Below are positions 30,591-41,710 of a stretch of DNA of 64,000 bases, in pieces. Under the pieces are notes generated by a model. The model saw only the letters and a list, made by a program, of their open reading frames with translations, was not told where the DNA came from and did no database searches. Position numbers and translations under genes: made by a program. The DNA comes from Brenneria alni (lineage in GTDB: Bacteria > Pseudomonadota > Gammaproteobacteria > Enterobacterales > Enterobacteriaceae). Within the stretch, counting starts at the first letter, position 1; every line of letters begins with the position of its first letter. Location of the stretch: the NCBI RefSeq assembly GCF_003666245.1, contig NZ_MJLZ01000004.1:1-64000 (forward strand), in the 5' to 3' direction.

Positions 30591-31700
30591 ATGTCAATGT
30601 ACCGCCAACTGGTTATGAGCTTATTTTTTATGCTGGCGCTGATTTCATCCGTATCGGCAGAGCGGTTGCGTGATCTGGTTGACATCCAGGGTGTGCGTGA
30701 TAACCCGCTTATTGGTTATGGTCTGGTGGTCGGTCTGGATGGAACAGGCGATCAGACTACCCAGACCCCATTTACCACGCAAAGTCTGACCAATATGCTC
30801 TCTCAGCTCGGTATTACCGTACCCAGCGGGACAAATATGCAGTTGAAAAACGTTGCGGCGGTAATGGTAACGGCTAACTACCCGGCTTTTGCCCGTGCCG
30901 GACAAAAAATTGACGTAGTGGTTTCTTCACTTGGCTCGGCAAAGAGCCTGCGTGGGGGAACCCTGCTGATGACGCCGTTGAAGGGGGTTGACAACCAAGT
31001 TTATGCCCTGGCTCAGGGTAACCTTTTGGTTGGCGGCGCCGGGGCGTCGTCAGGTGGAAGCCAGGTGAAGGTTAACCAGCTTTCCGGCGGTAGGATTAAT
31101 AACGGTGCGATTATCGAGAGAGAACTTCCCAACACATTTGGTAATTCAAACCGGATTACTCTGCAACTGAAGCAGGAAGATTTTAGTCTTGCCCAGCGTA
31201 TCAGTGACGCAATCAACCGTCAGAACAGCATTGGTAGCGCTCAGGCGCTGGATGGACGTACGGTGGAAGTCGTGCTGCCGCAAAACAATAGCCAGCAGGT
31301 TCGTTTTCTGGCGCAGATACAGGATATCCGTGTAGACGTAGGGGAAATAGATGCCAAAGTTATTATCAATTCCCGTACGGGTTCCGTTGTCATGAACCGG
31401 AGTGTCATGCTGGATTCCTGTGCGGTGGCGCAGGGCAACCTCTCTGTTGTCGTGGACAATCAGCAGGCCGTCAGCCAGCCGAATGCGCCTTTGGCCGGCG
31501 GTCAGACGGTGGTAACGCAACAGACCGAAATCTCTGTCCGACAGGAAGGGGGCTCCCTACAGCGTGTCAACGCCAGCGCTAATTTAAATAATGTTATACG
31601 TGCGATGAATGCGCTGGGGGCAACGCCGATGGATCTGATGTCAATCCTACAGGCAATGCACAGTGCCGGATGCCTGAAAGCCGATGTGGAGATTATCTGA
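30591..31700 (+). CDS. flgI: P-ring protein FlgI
   Basis: 369 residues with a cleavable signal peptide ([13 protein letters not shown]) and the conserved start of the mature protein, [20 protein letters not shown]. Ends [16 protein letters not shown]. Forms the periplasmic P ring with help from FlgA. The ATG at 30591 follows AGAGG; its stop overlaps the flgJ start. Confidence 0.96.
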   Translation: MSMYRQLVMSLFFMLALISSVSAERLRDLVDIQGVRDNPLIGYGLVVGLDGTGDQTTQTPFTTQSLTNMLSQLGITVPSGTNMQLKNVAAVMVTANYPAFARAGQKIDVVVSSLGSAKSLRGGTLLMTPLKGVDNQVYALAQGNLLVGGAGASSGGSQVKVNQLSGGRINNGAIIERELPNTFGNSNRITLQLKQEDFSLAQRISDAINRQNSIGSAQALDGRTVEVVLPQNNSQQVRFLAQIQDIRVDVGEIDAKVIINSRTGSVVMNRSVMLDSCAVAQGNLSVVVDNQQAVSQPNAPLAGGQTVVTQQTEISVRQEGGSLQRVNASANLNNVIRAMNALGATPMDLMSILQAMHSAGCLKADVEII

Positions 31701-32674
31701 TGTTACCGTCCGGCAACCTGATGGATCAGGCCTCGGCAGCCTACGATGTACAATCCGTGAATGGATTACGCCGTGAGGCCGTACAGAATACCCCCGGCGC
31801 ACTGCACAAAGTGGCCCAGCAGGTTGAAGGACTGTTCGTCAATATGATGTTGAAGAGTATGCGTAATACTCTTCCTCAGGATGGGTTGTTGAGCAGCGAT
31901 CAAACACGTATGTACACCAGCATGTATGATCAGCAGGTTGCCCAGAATTTGTCGGCAAAAGGTTTGGGGCTGGCGGATATGATGGTTAAACAATTGAGCC
32001 ATCATGCGGCTACCGAGCCAGACGAACAAGTTGGCAAAACCCCCATGCCGCTGGGGCAGGAACGGCTGGCGAGTGCCGCCATGCCGCCAGCCCTTATCGG
32101 TGAATTTTTTCGTCGTACTCAGCCGGAAACCGACTCAAAGCAAAATTCGGTTGCAGGTTATTCGGATTCGGCTACCAATGCGTCTTTTTCTGATCGTCTG
32201 TCTATTCCGGCGATGATTGCCAGCTTGCAGAGCGGCATACCACATCACCTTATTATGGCTCAGGCGATACTGGAATCCGGATGGGGAAAACGAGAAATTA
32301 TGACCAGTGACGGAAAAACCAGCCACAACATTTTTGGTGTGAAAGCAGGTAGTAGCTGGGACGGTGATGTTGCGTCTGTCATGACCACGGAATATAAGAA
32401 CGGCCAGCCTTATAAATTGAAGCAGGATTTCAGAGTGTACGATTCCTATCTGCACGCAATAAACGACTATATTACTCTGCTGACAAAAAACTCCCGCTAC
32501 AAAGATGTGTTGAATGCTAATAGTGCGGAACAGGGGGCCTATGCGTTACAGAAAGCAGGCTATGCGACGGATCCGAATTATGGTGCGAAATTGGTGCAGA
32601 TTATTGAACAAATTCGTAGTTCAGCCCAAAAAGCGGCGCAGGCTTATACACATGATTTAAACACTTTATTTTAA
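31700..32674 (+). CDS. flgJ: Rod cap and peptidoglycan hydrolase FlgJ
   Basis: 324 residues. The N-terminal domain (about 30-100, QQVEGLFVNMMLKSMRNTLP) caps the rod; the C-terminal glucosaminidase (about 165-320) opens peptidoglycan, with catalytic Glu192 in ILESGWGKREI and the NIFGVKAG motif. I start at 31700, where ATG overlaps the flgI stop (TGATG). Last gene of the flgB operon. Confidence 0.95.
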   Translation: MLPSGNLMDQASAAYDVQSVNGLRREAVQNTPGALHKVAQQVEGLFVNMMLKSMRNTLPQDGLLSSDQTRMYTSMYDQQVAQNLSAKGLGLADMMVKQLSHHAATEPDEQVGKTPMPLGQERLASAAMPPALIGEFFRRTQPETDSKQNSVAGYSDSATNASFSDRLSIPAMIASLQSGIPHHLIMAQAILESGWGKREIMTSDGKTSHNIFGVKAGSSWDGDVASVMTTEYKNGQPYKLKQDFRVYDSYLHAINDYITLLTKNSRYKDVLNANSAEQGAYALQKAGYATDPNYGAKLVQIIEQIRSSAQKAAQAYTHDLNTLF

Positions 32675-32787
32675 ATTTTTATCGCTATCTTTACCTGAGT
32701 CTCCCTCAAGTTTCACTCCTGAACGCCGATAAATAGAATAGACGAAGCGTTATCGGGTCTCCCCCGATGGCAGAAGAAGGAAATATA

Positions 32788-34437
32788 ATGGCCAGTTCTT
32801 TAATTAATATTGCATCTTCAGGCCTGAAGGCGGCAAATCTTGCGTTAAGTGCCACATCAAATAATATTGCCAACTCTAGCACCGATGGTTATAACCGTCA
32901 GAACGTCAAACTGGCGGAAAGTGCGGGTACTTTGACCAGCTATGGTTCGGTTGGTACTGGCGTGACGATTTTGTCGGTTGAACGTGCTTATGACGCTCTG
33001 GTTGTTGCGCAGTTGCGTGCATCGACGGCCAGCTACGAGTCAACCAATGCTTATTATGAGCAAATTTCTCAAGTGGATAACTTGCTGTCCGATAGTGAAA
33101 ACAGCCTTTCCACCATGATGTCTTCCTTCTTCTCCGGTTTACAGTCATTGACGGAAAATGCCAGTGATACTTCAGCACGCCAGACGGTAATCAGCAGCGC
33201 GGAAAGTTTGGTCAACCAGTTTGTCAGTGCGGATACCTATCTGCGCGATATGGATAGCGCGATTAATCAGCAACTGTCGACAAATATTGATTTGGTTAAT
33301 AACTATGCTACGCAAATTGCTGATATTAACCAGCAAATAACCCGTCTGGGCAGCAGTGGGAATTCGGCAAATGACTTGTTGGATCAGCGCGATCTATTAA
33401 TCGATAACCTGAATAAGCTGGTTGGCGTAACGGTCAGTACTCAGGACAGCAATGTTATTAATGTCAGTCTTTCAAATGGCCAGACTTTGGTTCAGGGTGA
33501 TACGGCTTATAAGTTATCTGCGGTCGCCTCCAGTACAGATACATCCCGTATCACGGTTGCTTATGATAATGGTATCGGTGATCCGGTCGAGATTGATGAG
33601 GGAACCCTGACTGGCGGCAGCATCAGCGGATTATTATCATTCCGCACTGACGTGCTGGATAGTACGCGTAATCAACTTGGGCTGGTTGCATTGACCCTGG
33701 CGGATAGCTTTAATATTCAGCACAGTGCCGGGGTAGATTTAAACGGTGACGCGGGAACTGACTTTTTCAGCTTTGCTTCCCCCAGCGTGATGAGCAGCAC
33801 GAAGAACAGCGGTGCCGCCACGTTATCCGCCGCCTATACGGATACCAGCGCGGTTAAAGCCAGCGATTATTCATTAAGCTATGATGGTTCAGCCTGGCAA
33901 GTAACCCGTGTGTCAGATAATGCCAGTGTGGCCGCGACCAGCGGCACTGACGGTGACGGCAATACAACGTTAAGTTTTGATGGTCTGACGGTGACGGTAA
34001 GCGGTAGTGCGTCGGAAGATGACACTTTTATCGTTAACACCGTAAGCGATGTCATCAACAGTTTATCCGTCAGCGTAACGGATGTCGCGCTGGTTGCCGC
34101 AGGTAGTGGCGGTGGGGAAAGCGATAATACCAACGCGTTGAAACTATTGAATTTGCAAAATCAAAACCTGGTTGGCGGTAATGCGACCTTTAATGATGCT
34201 TATGCTTCTTTAGTCAGTGATATTGGCGTCAAGGCGCAGAGTGCGGAAACCAACAGGACGGTTCAATCCAACATCGTCGATCAGCTTACCGAGAGGCAGC
34301 AGTCTATTTCAGGCGTTGATCTGAATGAAGAATATATCGATTTGACGCGTTACCAGCAGTATTACCTTGCCAATGCGAAGGTACTGTCTACCGCAAGTAC
34401 TATATTTGATTCATTACTGGCGGCAGTAAATAACTGA
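32788..34437 (+). CDS. flgK: Hook-filament junction protein FlgK
   Basis: 549 residues with the HAP1 N-terminus (SLINIASSGLKAANLALSAT, NNIANSSTDGYNRQ) and the C-terminal motif SGVDLNEEYIDLTRYQQYYL. First of the two junction proteins, exported with FlgN. The ATG at 32788 follows AAGGAAATATA. The 113-bp gap after flgJ allows a separate promoter, as in E. coli. Confidence 0.96.
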   Translation: MASSLINIASSGLKAANLALSATSNNIANSSTDGYNRQNVKLAESAGTLTSYGSVGTGVTILSVERAYDALVVAQLRASTASYESTNAYYEQISQVDNLLSDSENSLSTMMSSFFSGLQSLTENASDTSARQTVISSAESLVNQFVSADTYLRDMDSAINQQLSTNIDLVNNYATQIADINQQITRLGSSGNSANDLLDQRDLLIDNLNKLVGVTVSTQDSNVINVSLSNGQTLVQGDTAYKLSAVASSTDTSRITVAYDNGIGDPVEIDEGTLTGGSISGLLSFRTDVLDSTRNQLGLVALTLADSFNIQHSAGVDLNGDAGTDFFSFASPSVMSSTKNSGAATLSAAYTDTSAVKASDYSLSYDGSAWQVTRVSDNASVAATSGTDGDGNTTLSFDGLTVTVSGSASEDDTFIVNTVSDVINSLSVSVTDVALVAAGSGGGESDNTNALKLLNLQNQNLVGGNATFNDAYASLVSDIGVKAQSAETNRTVQSNIVDQLTERQQSISGVDLNEEYIDLTRYQQYYLANAKVLSTASTIFDSLLAAVNN

Positions 34438-34481
34438 TTCTCCGTCCATTTAGAGCATAAATTTAGCAAGAGGACGATCCG

Positions 34482-35447
34482 ATGCGTCTTAGCACAACGA
34501 ATAGTTACCAGACTTTAATTAATAATATTAACGATGCGAATAGCAAGTTCCAGAAAACCGCGCTACAGATGGCGTCAGAAAAGAGAGTTAATTCGCCATC
34601 GGACGATCCGATAGCGTCTTCTCAGGCAGTTATTTTGGCGCAGACTCAGGCAGCCAGCAGCCAATATACGGCGGCGCGTTCAAGCGCATCAAGCAGTTTA
34701 AATCTGGAAAGCACCATACTGGATCAGGTTGTTGATGTAGTGCAAAGTATTCAGACCCTGGTGGTGAAGGCGGGCAATACTACCTACAGTGATGCGGATC
34801 GCCAATCAATGGCTACTGAATTACAAGGATATAAAGATCAATTAGTGTCTTTGGCCAACAGTACAGACAGCAACGGTAATTATATTTTTGCCGGTTATGC
34901 AACAGATAGCGCGCCTTTTTCCGTCGATGCGGATGGCAACGTCAGTTACGTTGGTGGTGATACGGCGATAAGTCTGCAAGTGGATGCGAGCCGTACACTG
35001 ACTACCGGTAATACCGGCAGCAGCATATTTATGACGTTGGCGGCCGGTTTCACTGGGGAACCTGATGGCTCCGCCAGTGAAAGTAATATCTTCAATACCA
35101 TTGATTATGCGCTGGAAGCCCTGAATATGCCTTTGAATGAAAGTACAGAGGCAGATTCCGAGGCCTATACTGCTCTGATGGACAAGGCTAATCGCGGACT
35201 CAGTAATTCGTTGGATAATGTGCTCACTGTACAGGCAGAGGTGGGAAGTAAAATTAACGAGTTGACCACGCTGAATACGATTGGTAGTTCGCGTGATATT
35301 TTATATTCGGATCGGATGGAGTCATTAGTCGGGGCTGATCTAATCTCAACCTATTCTGACTATATTTTACAGCAGACAACATTACAGGCTGCGCTGCAAG
35401 CTTTCTCTGGTATGAAAGATTTATCATTATTCCAGATTAACGGATAA
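34482..35447 (+). CDS. flgL: Hook-filament junction protein FlgL
   Basis: 321 residues with a flagellin-like N-terminus (MRLSTTNSYQTLINNINDAN, then KRVNSPSDDPIASSQAV) and C-terminal ADLISTYSDYILQQTTLQAA. Second junction protein. Followed by a strong terminator that ends the flg block. Confidence 0.96.
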   Translation: MRLSTTNSYQTLINNINDANSKFQKTALQMASEKRVNSPSDDPIASSQAVILAQTQAASSQYTAARSSASSSLNLESTILDQVVDVVQSIQTLVVKAGNTTYSDADRQSMATELQGYKDQLVSLANSTDSNGNYIFAGYATDSAPFSVDADGNVSYVGGDTAISLQVDASRTLTTGNTGSSIFMTLAAGFTGEPDGSASESNIFNTIDYALEALNMPLNESTEADSEAYTALMDKANRGLSNSLDNVLTVQAEVGSKINELTTLNTIGSSRDILYSDRMESLVGADLISTYSDYILQQTTLQAALQAFSGMKDLSLFQING

Positions 35448-35494
35448 AACGTTCAAGCAATTTAAATGTGCTAAAAACCGGGCACATTTTTTAT

Positions 35495-35528
35495 GTGTGT
35501 CATCGTTAATGATGACACACTTTTTTTT
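35495..35528 (+). terminator. Terminator after flgL
   Basis: Perfect 10-bp stem GTGTGTCATC/GATGACACAC with a 6-base loop and eight Ts. The opposite strand lacks a U tract, so it serves flgKL rather than the convergent fliR operon. Confidence 0.92.
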
Positions 35529-35541
35529 ACTCTAATTATTA

Positions 35542-36324
35542 TCAAGACGGTAAGTCTGACAATATATTTGCCAGCAAATCGAAGACTTCACCGAATACGT
35601 GTTCGGCAAACGGGGCAACTAACGGAAGCAATAACCCTATGGTTAATATCCCTATGGTCAAGGTGACGGGAAAACCAATAACAAAGACAGACAGCTGCGG
35701 AGAAACACGGTTTAGTATACCGAGCGCCAGGTTAATCATCAGCAGCAATGTAATGACGGGCAGAGCCAGCATTAGTCCATTAATAAAGATGATACTGCCA
35801 GCTCTGGCTACCGATAAAAAAACATTGGCATTTAATTGCCCGCTGCCAATCGGCAGGGTATGAAAACTATCGGATAGCATAGATATAAGCCACAGATGCC
35901 CATCAAAGGTGAGAAACAGCAACATTGCCAGCAGATTCAGAAACCTGGCTAATACGGGCATGTTCGGGCCGCCAGATGGATCGAAAAAGGTAGCGAAAGA
36001 TAATCCCATTTGCAGGCCAATCACTTCTCCAGCGTGCCGAAAAACAGCAAAAGCCAACTGCATGGTTAATCCCAAAGTAATGCCAATAATCAATTGCTGA
36101 AGCAGTAACCATATTCCTGCTACGGAAAAAATAGGTGTTGAGTTAGGCTCAATATGAGGAGCGATGAGAAAAGTTATCAGTAGGGACAGGCCAATTTTCA
36201 CCCGAAAGTTAATTTCGCGTTCGCTAAGTACGGGGGCCGTTGCCACCAGCGCCAGTAGCCTGACGAATGGCCAGAAATATTGCACCATCCATTCACTATA
36301 AGACTGGCTGTCAAATTCAATCAT
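35542..36324 (-). CDS. fliR: Flagellar export gate protein FliR
   Basis: 260 residues, about six hydrophobic segments, conserved [15 protein letters not shown] in the middle. One copy joins FliP5Q4 in the export gate. Last gene of the fliF-to-fliR run, two bases after fliQ. Confidence 0.95.
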   Translation of the reverse strand: MIEFDSQSYSEWMVQYFWPFVRLLALVATAPVLSEREINFRVKIGLSLLITFLIAPHIEPNSTPIFSVAGIWLLLQQLIIGITLGLTMQLAFAVFRHAGEVIGLQMGLSFATFFDPSGGPNMPVLARFLNLLAMLLFLTFDGHLWLISMLSDSFHTLPIGSGQLNANVFLSVARAGSIIFINGLMLALPVITLLLMINLALGILNRVSPQLSVFVIGFPVTLTIGILTIGLLLPLVAPFAEHVFGEVFDLLANILSDLPS

Positions 36325-36326
36325 GG

Positions 36327-36596
36327 CTAGCCGATAATTGTTGGCAGGTTACTGAAAAGTGTTCTCATATAATCAAGGATTAGAGTGAGCATCCAGGGGC
36401 CAGCAATGAGAATGGTAACAAATACGGACAGTATTTTTGGAATAAAAGAGAGTGTCATTTCATTAATTTGCGTTGCTGCCTGCAACAAGCTAACTATTAA
36501 TCCGCTAAACAGCGCTGCAAGCAAAAGTGGCGCGGCCAGTAACAATGCAATCTTCATTGCTTCGTAACCGAGAGCCATTACTGATTCTGGTGTCAT
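36327..36596 (-). CDS. fliQ: Flagellar export gate protein FliQ
   Basis: 89 residues with two membrane hairpins and the family motif [20 protein letters not shown]. Component of the FliPQR gate. Confidence 0.96.
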   Translation of the reverse strand: MTPESVMALGYEAMKIALLLAAPLLLAALFSGLIVSLLQAATQINEMTLSFIPKILSVFVTILIAGPWMLTLILDYMRTLFSNLPTIIG

Positions 36597-36622
36597 TGTT
36601 TTTCCCCAAACTGCTTTTTACA

Positions 36623-37402
36623 TCAACTATAAAAACTCTGTGCCAGGGAACCTAAGAGAAGTTGCCAACCGTCAATAAGAACAAATAGCATCAGTTTAAA
36701 CGGAAGTGAAACCGTAGCCGGTGGCACCATCATCATTCCCAGTGCCATCAGAACACTGGCAACCACTAAATCAATAATGAGAAAAGGAATAAATACGGTA
36801 AAGCCGATCTGAAATGCAGTTTTCAATTCACTGGTTACAAAAGACGGCAACAGTACTCGCATAGGGACAGCTTCCGGGCCGTCCGGTGCAGGGATGTTGG
36901 CCAGACGCGTAAAAAGAGCTAAATCAGCTTCACGTGTTTGACGCAGCATAAATTCGCGTAAAGGTTGGGAGCCACGCTCAATAGCCACTTCCATGCTGAT
37001 TTTGTCCTGACTGAAAGGAAGGTAGGCATCCTGATAAATATTGGTTAGCACCGGCGACATAATAAAAAACGTCAGGAAAAGACTGAGCCCCAGTAATATC
37101 TGATTAGGCGGGGCCGAGGGGGTACCCATCGCATTGCGCAACAGACTAAGCACGATGATAATCCGGGTGAAACTGGTCATCATCAACAGCGCCGCCGGAA
37201 TAAATGTTAGCGACGTCAGCAGAACCAACGTCTGAACCGGTAACGTCCAGCTTTGTCCGCCATTTGCCAACGGTTGGCTTACTAACCCTGGTAACTGAGC
37301 AAAAGCAGCAGGAGCCAGAAGCAGCAAACTACCTGCAATTGGATACACCAGCAACCGAGATACGCGCAATAAACAGGATGATACACGTTGGGTCATTTTC
37401 AT
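36623..37402 (-). CDS. fliP: Flagellar export gate protein FliP
   Basis: 259 residues with a cleavable signal peptide ending AAFAQLPG, then four membrane segments. [20 protein letters not shown] and [13 protein letters not shown] are typical, as is the [15 protein letters not shown] segment. The ATG at 37402 overlaps the fliO stop as ATGA; an open frame extends further upstream inside fliO but is not needed. Confidence 0.95.
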   Translation of the reverse strand: MKMTQRVSSCLLRVSRLLVYPIAGSLLLLAPAAFAQLPGLVSQPLANGGQSWTLPVQTLVLLTSLTFIPAALLMMTSFTRIIIVLSLLRNAMGTPSAPPNQILLGLSLFLTFFIMSPVLTNIYQDAYLPFSQDKISMEVAIERGSQPLREFMLRQTREADLALFTRLANIPAPDGPEAVPMRVLLPSFVTSELKTAFQIGFTVFIPFLIIDLVVASVLMALGMMMVPPATVSLPFKLMLFVLIDGWQLLLGSLAQSFYS

Positions 37403-37809
37403 TCCGGCTTTCCCGGACGCTTTAATACTTTTTGTAACAACCGGGCAAACTCCGTTGGTTTTACCTGCCCGGATTCGGCCACATCGTGTGGCTGGGCAGG
37501 TTGCGTATGCAGCAGGGTAACGTTTTGCGTGGTCACCCCTAACACCAGCCAACTGTTATCAACTTCGACAATCACCACTCTTTCTCGCTGACCAACCTGA
37601 CATGCTGAGATCACCTTGAGCAATTTGTTTGATTTTGTCTGCGGGGCAAAGCCAAGTTTACGCATAAGCCAGGCGATCAAAAGAATAAACAGCAGGATCC
37701 CGCCAAGCACACTGCCGACCTGCGTCAGCAGCATACCGCCGGTCAGGGGAGGCTCGGCTGCTACACTTGATAGTGCGGTCTGAGAAGATGAAGGAAGTGA
37801 TGTTAGCAT
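37399..37809 (-). CDS. fliO: Flagellar assembly protein FliO
   Basis: 136 residues with one membrane helix ([20 protein letters not shown]) and a cytoplasmic C-terminal domain. FliO helps FliP assemble. The least conserved gene of the run; the call rests on position and topology. It overlaps fliN by one base and fliP by four. Confidence 0.9.
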   Translation of the reverse strand: MLTSLPSSSQTALSSVAAEPPLTGGMLLTQVGSVLGGILLFILLIAWLMRKLGFAPQTKSNKLLKVISACQVGQRERVVIVEVDNSWLVLGVTTQNVTLLHTQPAQPHDVAESGQVKPTEFARLLQKVLKRPGKPE

Positions 37810-38222
37810 TAACGGCTCAGACGGCGCATACGTTCGGTAGGGGTAATGATATCCGTAATGCGGACACCATATTTATCAGCCACGACGACGACTTCACCCT
37901 GAGCAATCAGATACCCGTTAATGAGTATGTCCAGAGGTTCGCCGGCCAATCCATCCAGAGCTACCACTGAACCCTGTGATAAACGCAGGAGCTCTTTAAT
38001 CGTCATCTTTGTGCGGCCCAGTTCAACGGTGAGTTTAACCGGGATATCCAGAATAAGATCGATGTCATGCAATGAACCAATACCTTCCTGTGCATCCAGC
38101 GTATTGAAAACACCGTCGGTACTGGTTGTGTTTTTTTCTGCAGTCTGTTGCTCGTTAAATGCATCAGCCCACAGATCGTCCACTGATTCCTTTCCTTCGG
38201 ACGGGTTCTTGTTGTCACTCAT
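37809..38222 (-). CDS. fliN: Switch protein FliN
   Basis: 137 residues, as in E. coli, with the SpoA domain almost identical (DIPVKLTVELGRTKMTIKEL, VVADKYGVRITDIITPTERM). C-ring component that binds CheY-P and FliH. I start at 38222 (MSDNKNP), which has GAGGAAC upstream and overlaps the fliM end. Confidence 0.96.
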   Translation of the reverse strand: MSDNKNPSEGKESVDDLWADAFNEQQTAEKNTTSTDGVFNTLDAQEGIGSLHDIDLILDIPVKLTVELGRTKMTIKELLRLSQGSVVALDGLAGEPLDILINGYLIAQGEVVVVADKYGVRITDIITPTERMRRLSR

Positions 38223-39225
38223 GGGGCTGTTCCTCATCATTCAGAGAATTCAAAATGGGGTTAATTAAATGTTCAACACGCAAAGCATATTGCCCGTTCA
38301 GGGTGCCGTACTGACCAGTCAGAACCGGAACCCCATCAACATGAGCAATGAGTCTTTCTGGTTTATCAATGGGTAATACATCGCCGGGCTGCAATTTGAG
38401 TATGCGTGACAGGCGCAAAGGAATATCAACAAAATTGGCTATCAGCTCCAGTTCCGAATGTTGTACCTGTTTGGTCAGCGTTTCACGCCAGCTTTGATCT
38501 TCCCGCTGTGAGTTTTCCAGTGGGGGATTAACCAACAGTTCGCGCAGTGGTTCAATCATTGCGAAAGGAATACAGATGTTAAATTCCCCGGTCAGCGAAC
38601 CAATTTCAACTTGAAAAGGTGTTGTCACCACAATATCGTTAGGTGAGGTGGTGATATTGGTAAACTTTACCTGCATCTCGGAGCGAACGTATTCAACATC
38701 GAGTTTGTAGATTGCATTCCAGGCGTCGCCGTAAGCCTCCAGCGCCAGACGCAGCATACGCTTTACGACCCGCTGTTCTGTGTGGGTAAATTCACGCCCT
38801 TCAACTTTGGTTGGGAAGCGCCCATCACCGCCAAACAGGTTATCGACGGCAATAAAGACCAGACTTGGCGAAAATACGAACAAGGCTGTGCCGCGAAGTG
38901 GCTTCAAGTGAATTAAATTCAGGTTGGTCGGTACTGGCAAATTACGAGCAAACTCATGGTAAGGAAGTATTTTTATTGCACCAACCGTAATGTCCGGGCT
39001 TCGTCTTAACAGGTTGAACAGCCCCATGCGAAACTGGCGGGCAAAACGTTCATTAATAATTTCCAGCGCCTGTAAACGTTCCCGCACAACGCGGCGCTGT
39101 GTATTAGGATCGTAGGGTTTGACATCCCCGTCTGCTCCGGCTGCGACGTCGGGTTTTTCACTTCCGTCGCTGTCACCATTTAGTAGTGCGTCAATTTCTG
39201 CCTGAGAAAGAATGCTATCGCCCAT
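38215..39225 (-). CDS. fliM: Switch protein FliM
   Basis: 336 residues: N-terminal CheY-P-binding peptide GDSILSQAEIDALLNG, the middle domain that contacts FliG (about 45-235) and the C-terminal SpoA domain. Sets rotation sense in response to CheY-P. Its end overlaps fliN; fliL lies five bases upstream. Confidence 0.97.
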   Translation of the reverse strand: MGDSILSQAEIDALLNGDSDGSEKPDVAAGADGDVKPYDPNTQRRVVRERLQALEIINERFARQFRMGLFNLLRRSPDITVGAIKILPYHEFARNLPVPTNLNLIHLKPLRGTALFVFSPSLVFIAVDNLFGGDGRFPTKVEGREFTHTEQRVVKRMLRLALEAYGDAWNAIYKLDVEYVRSEMQVKFTNITTSPNDIVVTTPFQVEIGSLTGEFNICIPFAMIEPLRELLVNPPLENSQREDQSWRETLTKQVQHSELELIANFVDIPLRLSRILKLQPGDVLPIDKPERLIAHVDGVPVLTGQYGTLNGQYALRVEHLINPILNSLNDEEQPHE

Positions 39226-39230
39226 AATAT

Positions 39231-39710
39231 TTATCGCAGTATAAAAGCAGTGAACAGAACATCAGTAACGATCAGATTCGGTTGACCAGGAACCAGTGGT
39301 GTACTCAGAACCTGTTTAATGTCCTCCACCAGTTTCTGTTTTCCCTGCTGATGAGCCAGCTCGATCGCATTCTGGCGGGAAAGCAACAGCAGCAGTCTGC
39401 TGCGTACTTCTGGTAAATAGTTATTTAACTCGCTGCGCGTCGCCTCATCCGGCAGACGCAGAGTAAAACCGACATACAGTACCCGGTCAGGATCGTTGTC
39501 AGGGTTGACCAGATTAACGGTAAAAGTATCCAACGGCATAAAAACCGGCTCTGGCGGCGGAGGTGCTTTCTGCTCGGCAGTGGCTGATTTTTGCTGATGC
39601 AGAAACCACCAGCTTACGCCTGCCGCTGTAGCGCCAGTGAATATAATAATAAGCACAACGATAAGCCAGACAGAGCGTTTACGTCCTGACGGGAGTGCAT
39701 TTTCAGACAT
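39231..39710 (-). CDS. fliL: Stator-associated protein FliL
   Basis: 159 residues with one N-terminal membrane helix (SVWLIVVLIIIFTGATAAGV), a proline-rich linker (APPPPEPVFMPLDTFTVNL) and a periplasmic domain. FliL rings the stator and stabilises MotAB under load. Separated from fliK by ~150 bp, which may hold an internal promoter. Confidence 0.95.
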   Translation of the reverse strand: MSENALPSGRKRSVWLIVVLIIIFTGATAAGVSWWFLHQQKSATAEQKAPPPPEPVFMPLDTFTVNLVNPDNDPDRVLYVGFTLRLPDEATRSELNNYLPEVRSRLLLLLSRQNAIELAHQQGKQKLVEDIKQVLSTPLVPGQPNLIVTDVLFTAFILR

Positions 39711-39864
39711 AGCTAAAGATGATTCCTGTTACTATTGATATCCAGTGCAAATAGCATTGCCCTAGATTAATGCATAATATCCCTGATTATCCCGTCAATT
39801 CCAGCCATCAATAGGATGAATAGACGAGGAAAATCGCGTTAACTTGTGCGTTTACTCACACAGG

Positions 39865-41265
39865 TCAGGCAAAAATATCCACTCCACCGGAGACGGACAC
39901 AGCGTTGCCAATTGCTGAAGTTTGTACGATGGAAGCCGACTGCACTCCATTGGCATCGTTCACTCTATTTTGTTCAGCGCTATGATTACTTTGGAATTGC
40001 TGTTGCGCTTGTTGCTGCCATCCAGGCGAGGCATCGCTGCCCACGCTGGCTTGCCCCAGACTAATGCCGCTTTCCGCCATTGACGTTCGCAGTTGAGGAA
40101 GCGCTGCTTCCATCGCCGCTCTCACCTGGCTATTTGCTGACACCAGGTGCAGGCTCGCTTGATTATCATCCAGTTTAAGACTGATTTGCAGCGCGCCCAG
40201 TTCCTGCGGGTGCAGACGGAGTTCCGCATTTTGCTGACCGTTGCGGGTGAACATAATTACCTGCTGGCTGACAGCCTGCTGCCACTCATCACTGCCTAAC
40301 TGCGCATTGATCTGTGCAGTTACCGTTGGAGCAATCGATGCGCTGGTCTGTACTGCCGGAGCCTGAGCGCTAACGGATAGAGGTTGCTGCACGGCAAGGT
40401 TCATCGCGGATAACGATTGGGAACCCGCAGACAAGTCGCCGCGCTGATGGGTTGGCGTAGATGACAACGTATCAGATGCCGCTCTGAATGATGTTTCCTG
40501 CTGGAGAGTTTGCGCACGGGTCTTTAAATCAGCGATGGCATCACTCTGCTCAGTCAGACTGCGACCTGAAAGCGAAGATGCAGACCGGGATGTCGTTGTG
40601 GCCGATGACAGCGTATTTTGCATGTTATCGTCTGACAGGAGGCCATCCTTCCCCGTTGACGCAGCTTTTACCGGTGTCATAGCCGTCAGTATTGCTGAAG
40701 TTGCAGCCTGCTCATTTTCTACGGTAGCGAGGCTAGCGGGTGTAACTGTGGCGCTGGCAGCAGGCACTGGCGTCTGGCTGGCTTGAATCATTGTGACTAG
40801 CAGTGAGGTTGTTTCATCCGCTGCCGCTAAATTCTGGTCCGCCGCTGCAACTGCCGGGGGGACATCAGACGACAAGGTTATCTTATTCTCGGTTTGCATA
40901 TTGCCAGCGGCGAGAGAAATTGCGCCATCTGTACGCTCAGAATCAGGTGCCTCATCATCCGGCATTAATTTTTTGGTTTTATGGAAAGATATATTTTCCG
41001 ATGCGATCGCCTGTAATCCTTGATCGGCGGCGCGAGTGGTCGAAGGAATTTCAGTATTCTGCGGCCCTGTGTTATCAGAAGGATTCTTATCCAACATTTT
41101 TTCTTCCTTCGCCGCTGTTTTCTGATTATTAGTCAGCGTAGAGGCAAGAACCTGATCGAAACTTTGCCCTTGTGCAGAAAGATCGGGAGTACCGCTATTC
41201 ACAACATTTTGTTCAATATGCTGATTGTCATTTGTAGTAATCATTGTGACAGTAGACAGATTCAT
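39865..41265 (-). CDS. fliK: Hook-length control protein FliK
   Basis: 466 residues, longer than E. coli FliK (375). The N-terminal ~330 residues are a Thr/Ser/Ala/Gln-rich flexible ruler; the C-terminal switch domain carries [20 protein letters not shown]. FliK measures the hook and triggers FlhB to change substrate class. The extra length lies in the ruler, which could fit a longer hook (inference). fliJ ends five bases upstream of the start. Confidence 0.93.
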   Translation of the reverse strand: MNLSTVTMITTNDNQHIEQNVVNSGTPDLSAQGQSFDQVLASTLTNNQKTAAKEEKMLDKNPSDNTGPQNTEIPSTTRAADQGLQAIASENISFHKTKKLMPDDEAPDSERTDGAISLAAGNMQTENKITLSSDVPPAVAAADQNLAAADETTSLLVTMIQASQTPVPAASATVTPASLATVENEQAATSAILTAMTPVKAASTGKDGLLSDDNMQNTLSSATTTSRSASSLSGRSLTEQSDAIADLKTRAQTLQQETSFRAASDTLSSTPTHQRGDLSAGSQSLSAMNLAVQQPLSVSAQAPAVQTSASIAPTVTAQINAQLGSDEWQQAVSQQVIMFTRNGQQNAELRLHPQELGALQISLKLDDNQASLHLVSANSQVRAAMEAALPQLRTSMAESGISLGQASVGSDASPGWQQQAQQQFQSNHSAEQNRVNDANGVQSASIVQTSAIGNAVSVSGGVDIFA

Positions 41266-41269
41266 AACA

Positions 41270-41710
41270 TTATTTCCTCAACGAGGTACGCTGTGCAAAC
41301 TCATCCATCAGTTTTTGTTCGCGACGGTTTTCCTTGAGCAAAAGCTTCTGTGTGGCTCGCTCATGCAATGTGACAAAAGCATTCAGACGTTGCTGTTTAG
41401 CTTGCCAGGCTTGAATTGCCTGCTGTAAGCGCTGATTCCACAATGCCAACTGTTGTCGATGTTGCTCAATCGCTTTTTCAAGCGTTTGTATAAATTGTTG
41501 ATAATTATACCAGTTACCAGAGTCAATTCCCTTTCCCAGATCATTCTGCAACTGTTGCCTATAATCGTCCTCATATTGAAGCAACATGTCGAGCTGTTTT
41601 TGCGCCTGAAGATGCGACTGACGAACTTTTCCCAGTAAAACGGCGGCTTCATCCGCATCTTTTTGCGCCAGATCACGTAATGTTTCCATTGGCGATTCAT
41701 TTTTCATCAT
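41270..41710 (-). CDS. fliJ: Flagellar export protein FliJ
   Basis: 146 residues, a two-helix coiled coil ([20 protein letters not shown] is the conserved core; the end [12 protein letters not shown] matches E. coli). The central stalk of the FliI ATPase ring. ATG at 41710 overlaps the fliI stop; a second ATG follows immediately. Confidence 0.95.
   Translation of the reverse strand: MMKNESPMETLRDLAQKDADEAAVLLGKVRQSHLQAQKQLDMLLQYEDDYRQQLQNDLGKGIDSGNWYNYQQFIQTLEKAIEQHRQQLALWNQRLQQAIQAWQAKQQRLNAFVTLHERATQKLLLKENRREQKLMDEFAQRTSLRK

Noticed and set aside
37403-37552. N-terminal extension of FliP
   Set aside because: Lies inside fliO, is unlike any FliP, and would bury the signal peptide; 37402 gives a normal ATGA overlap.
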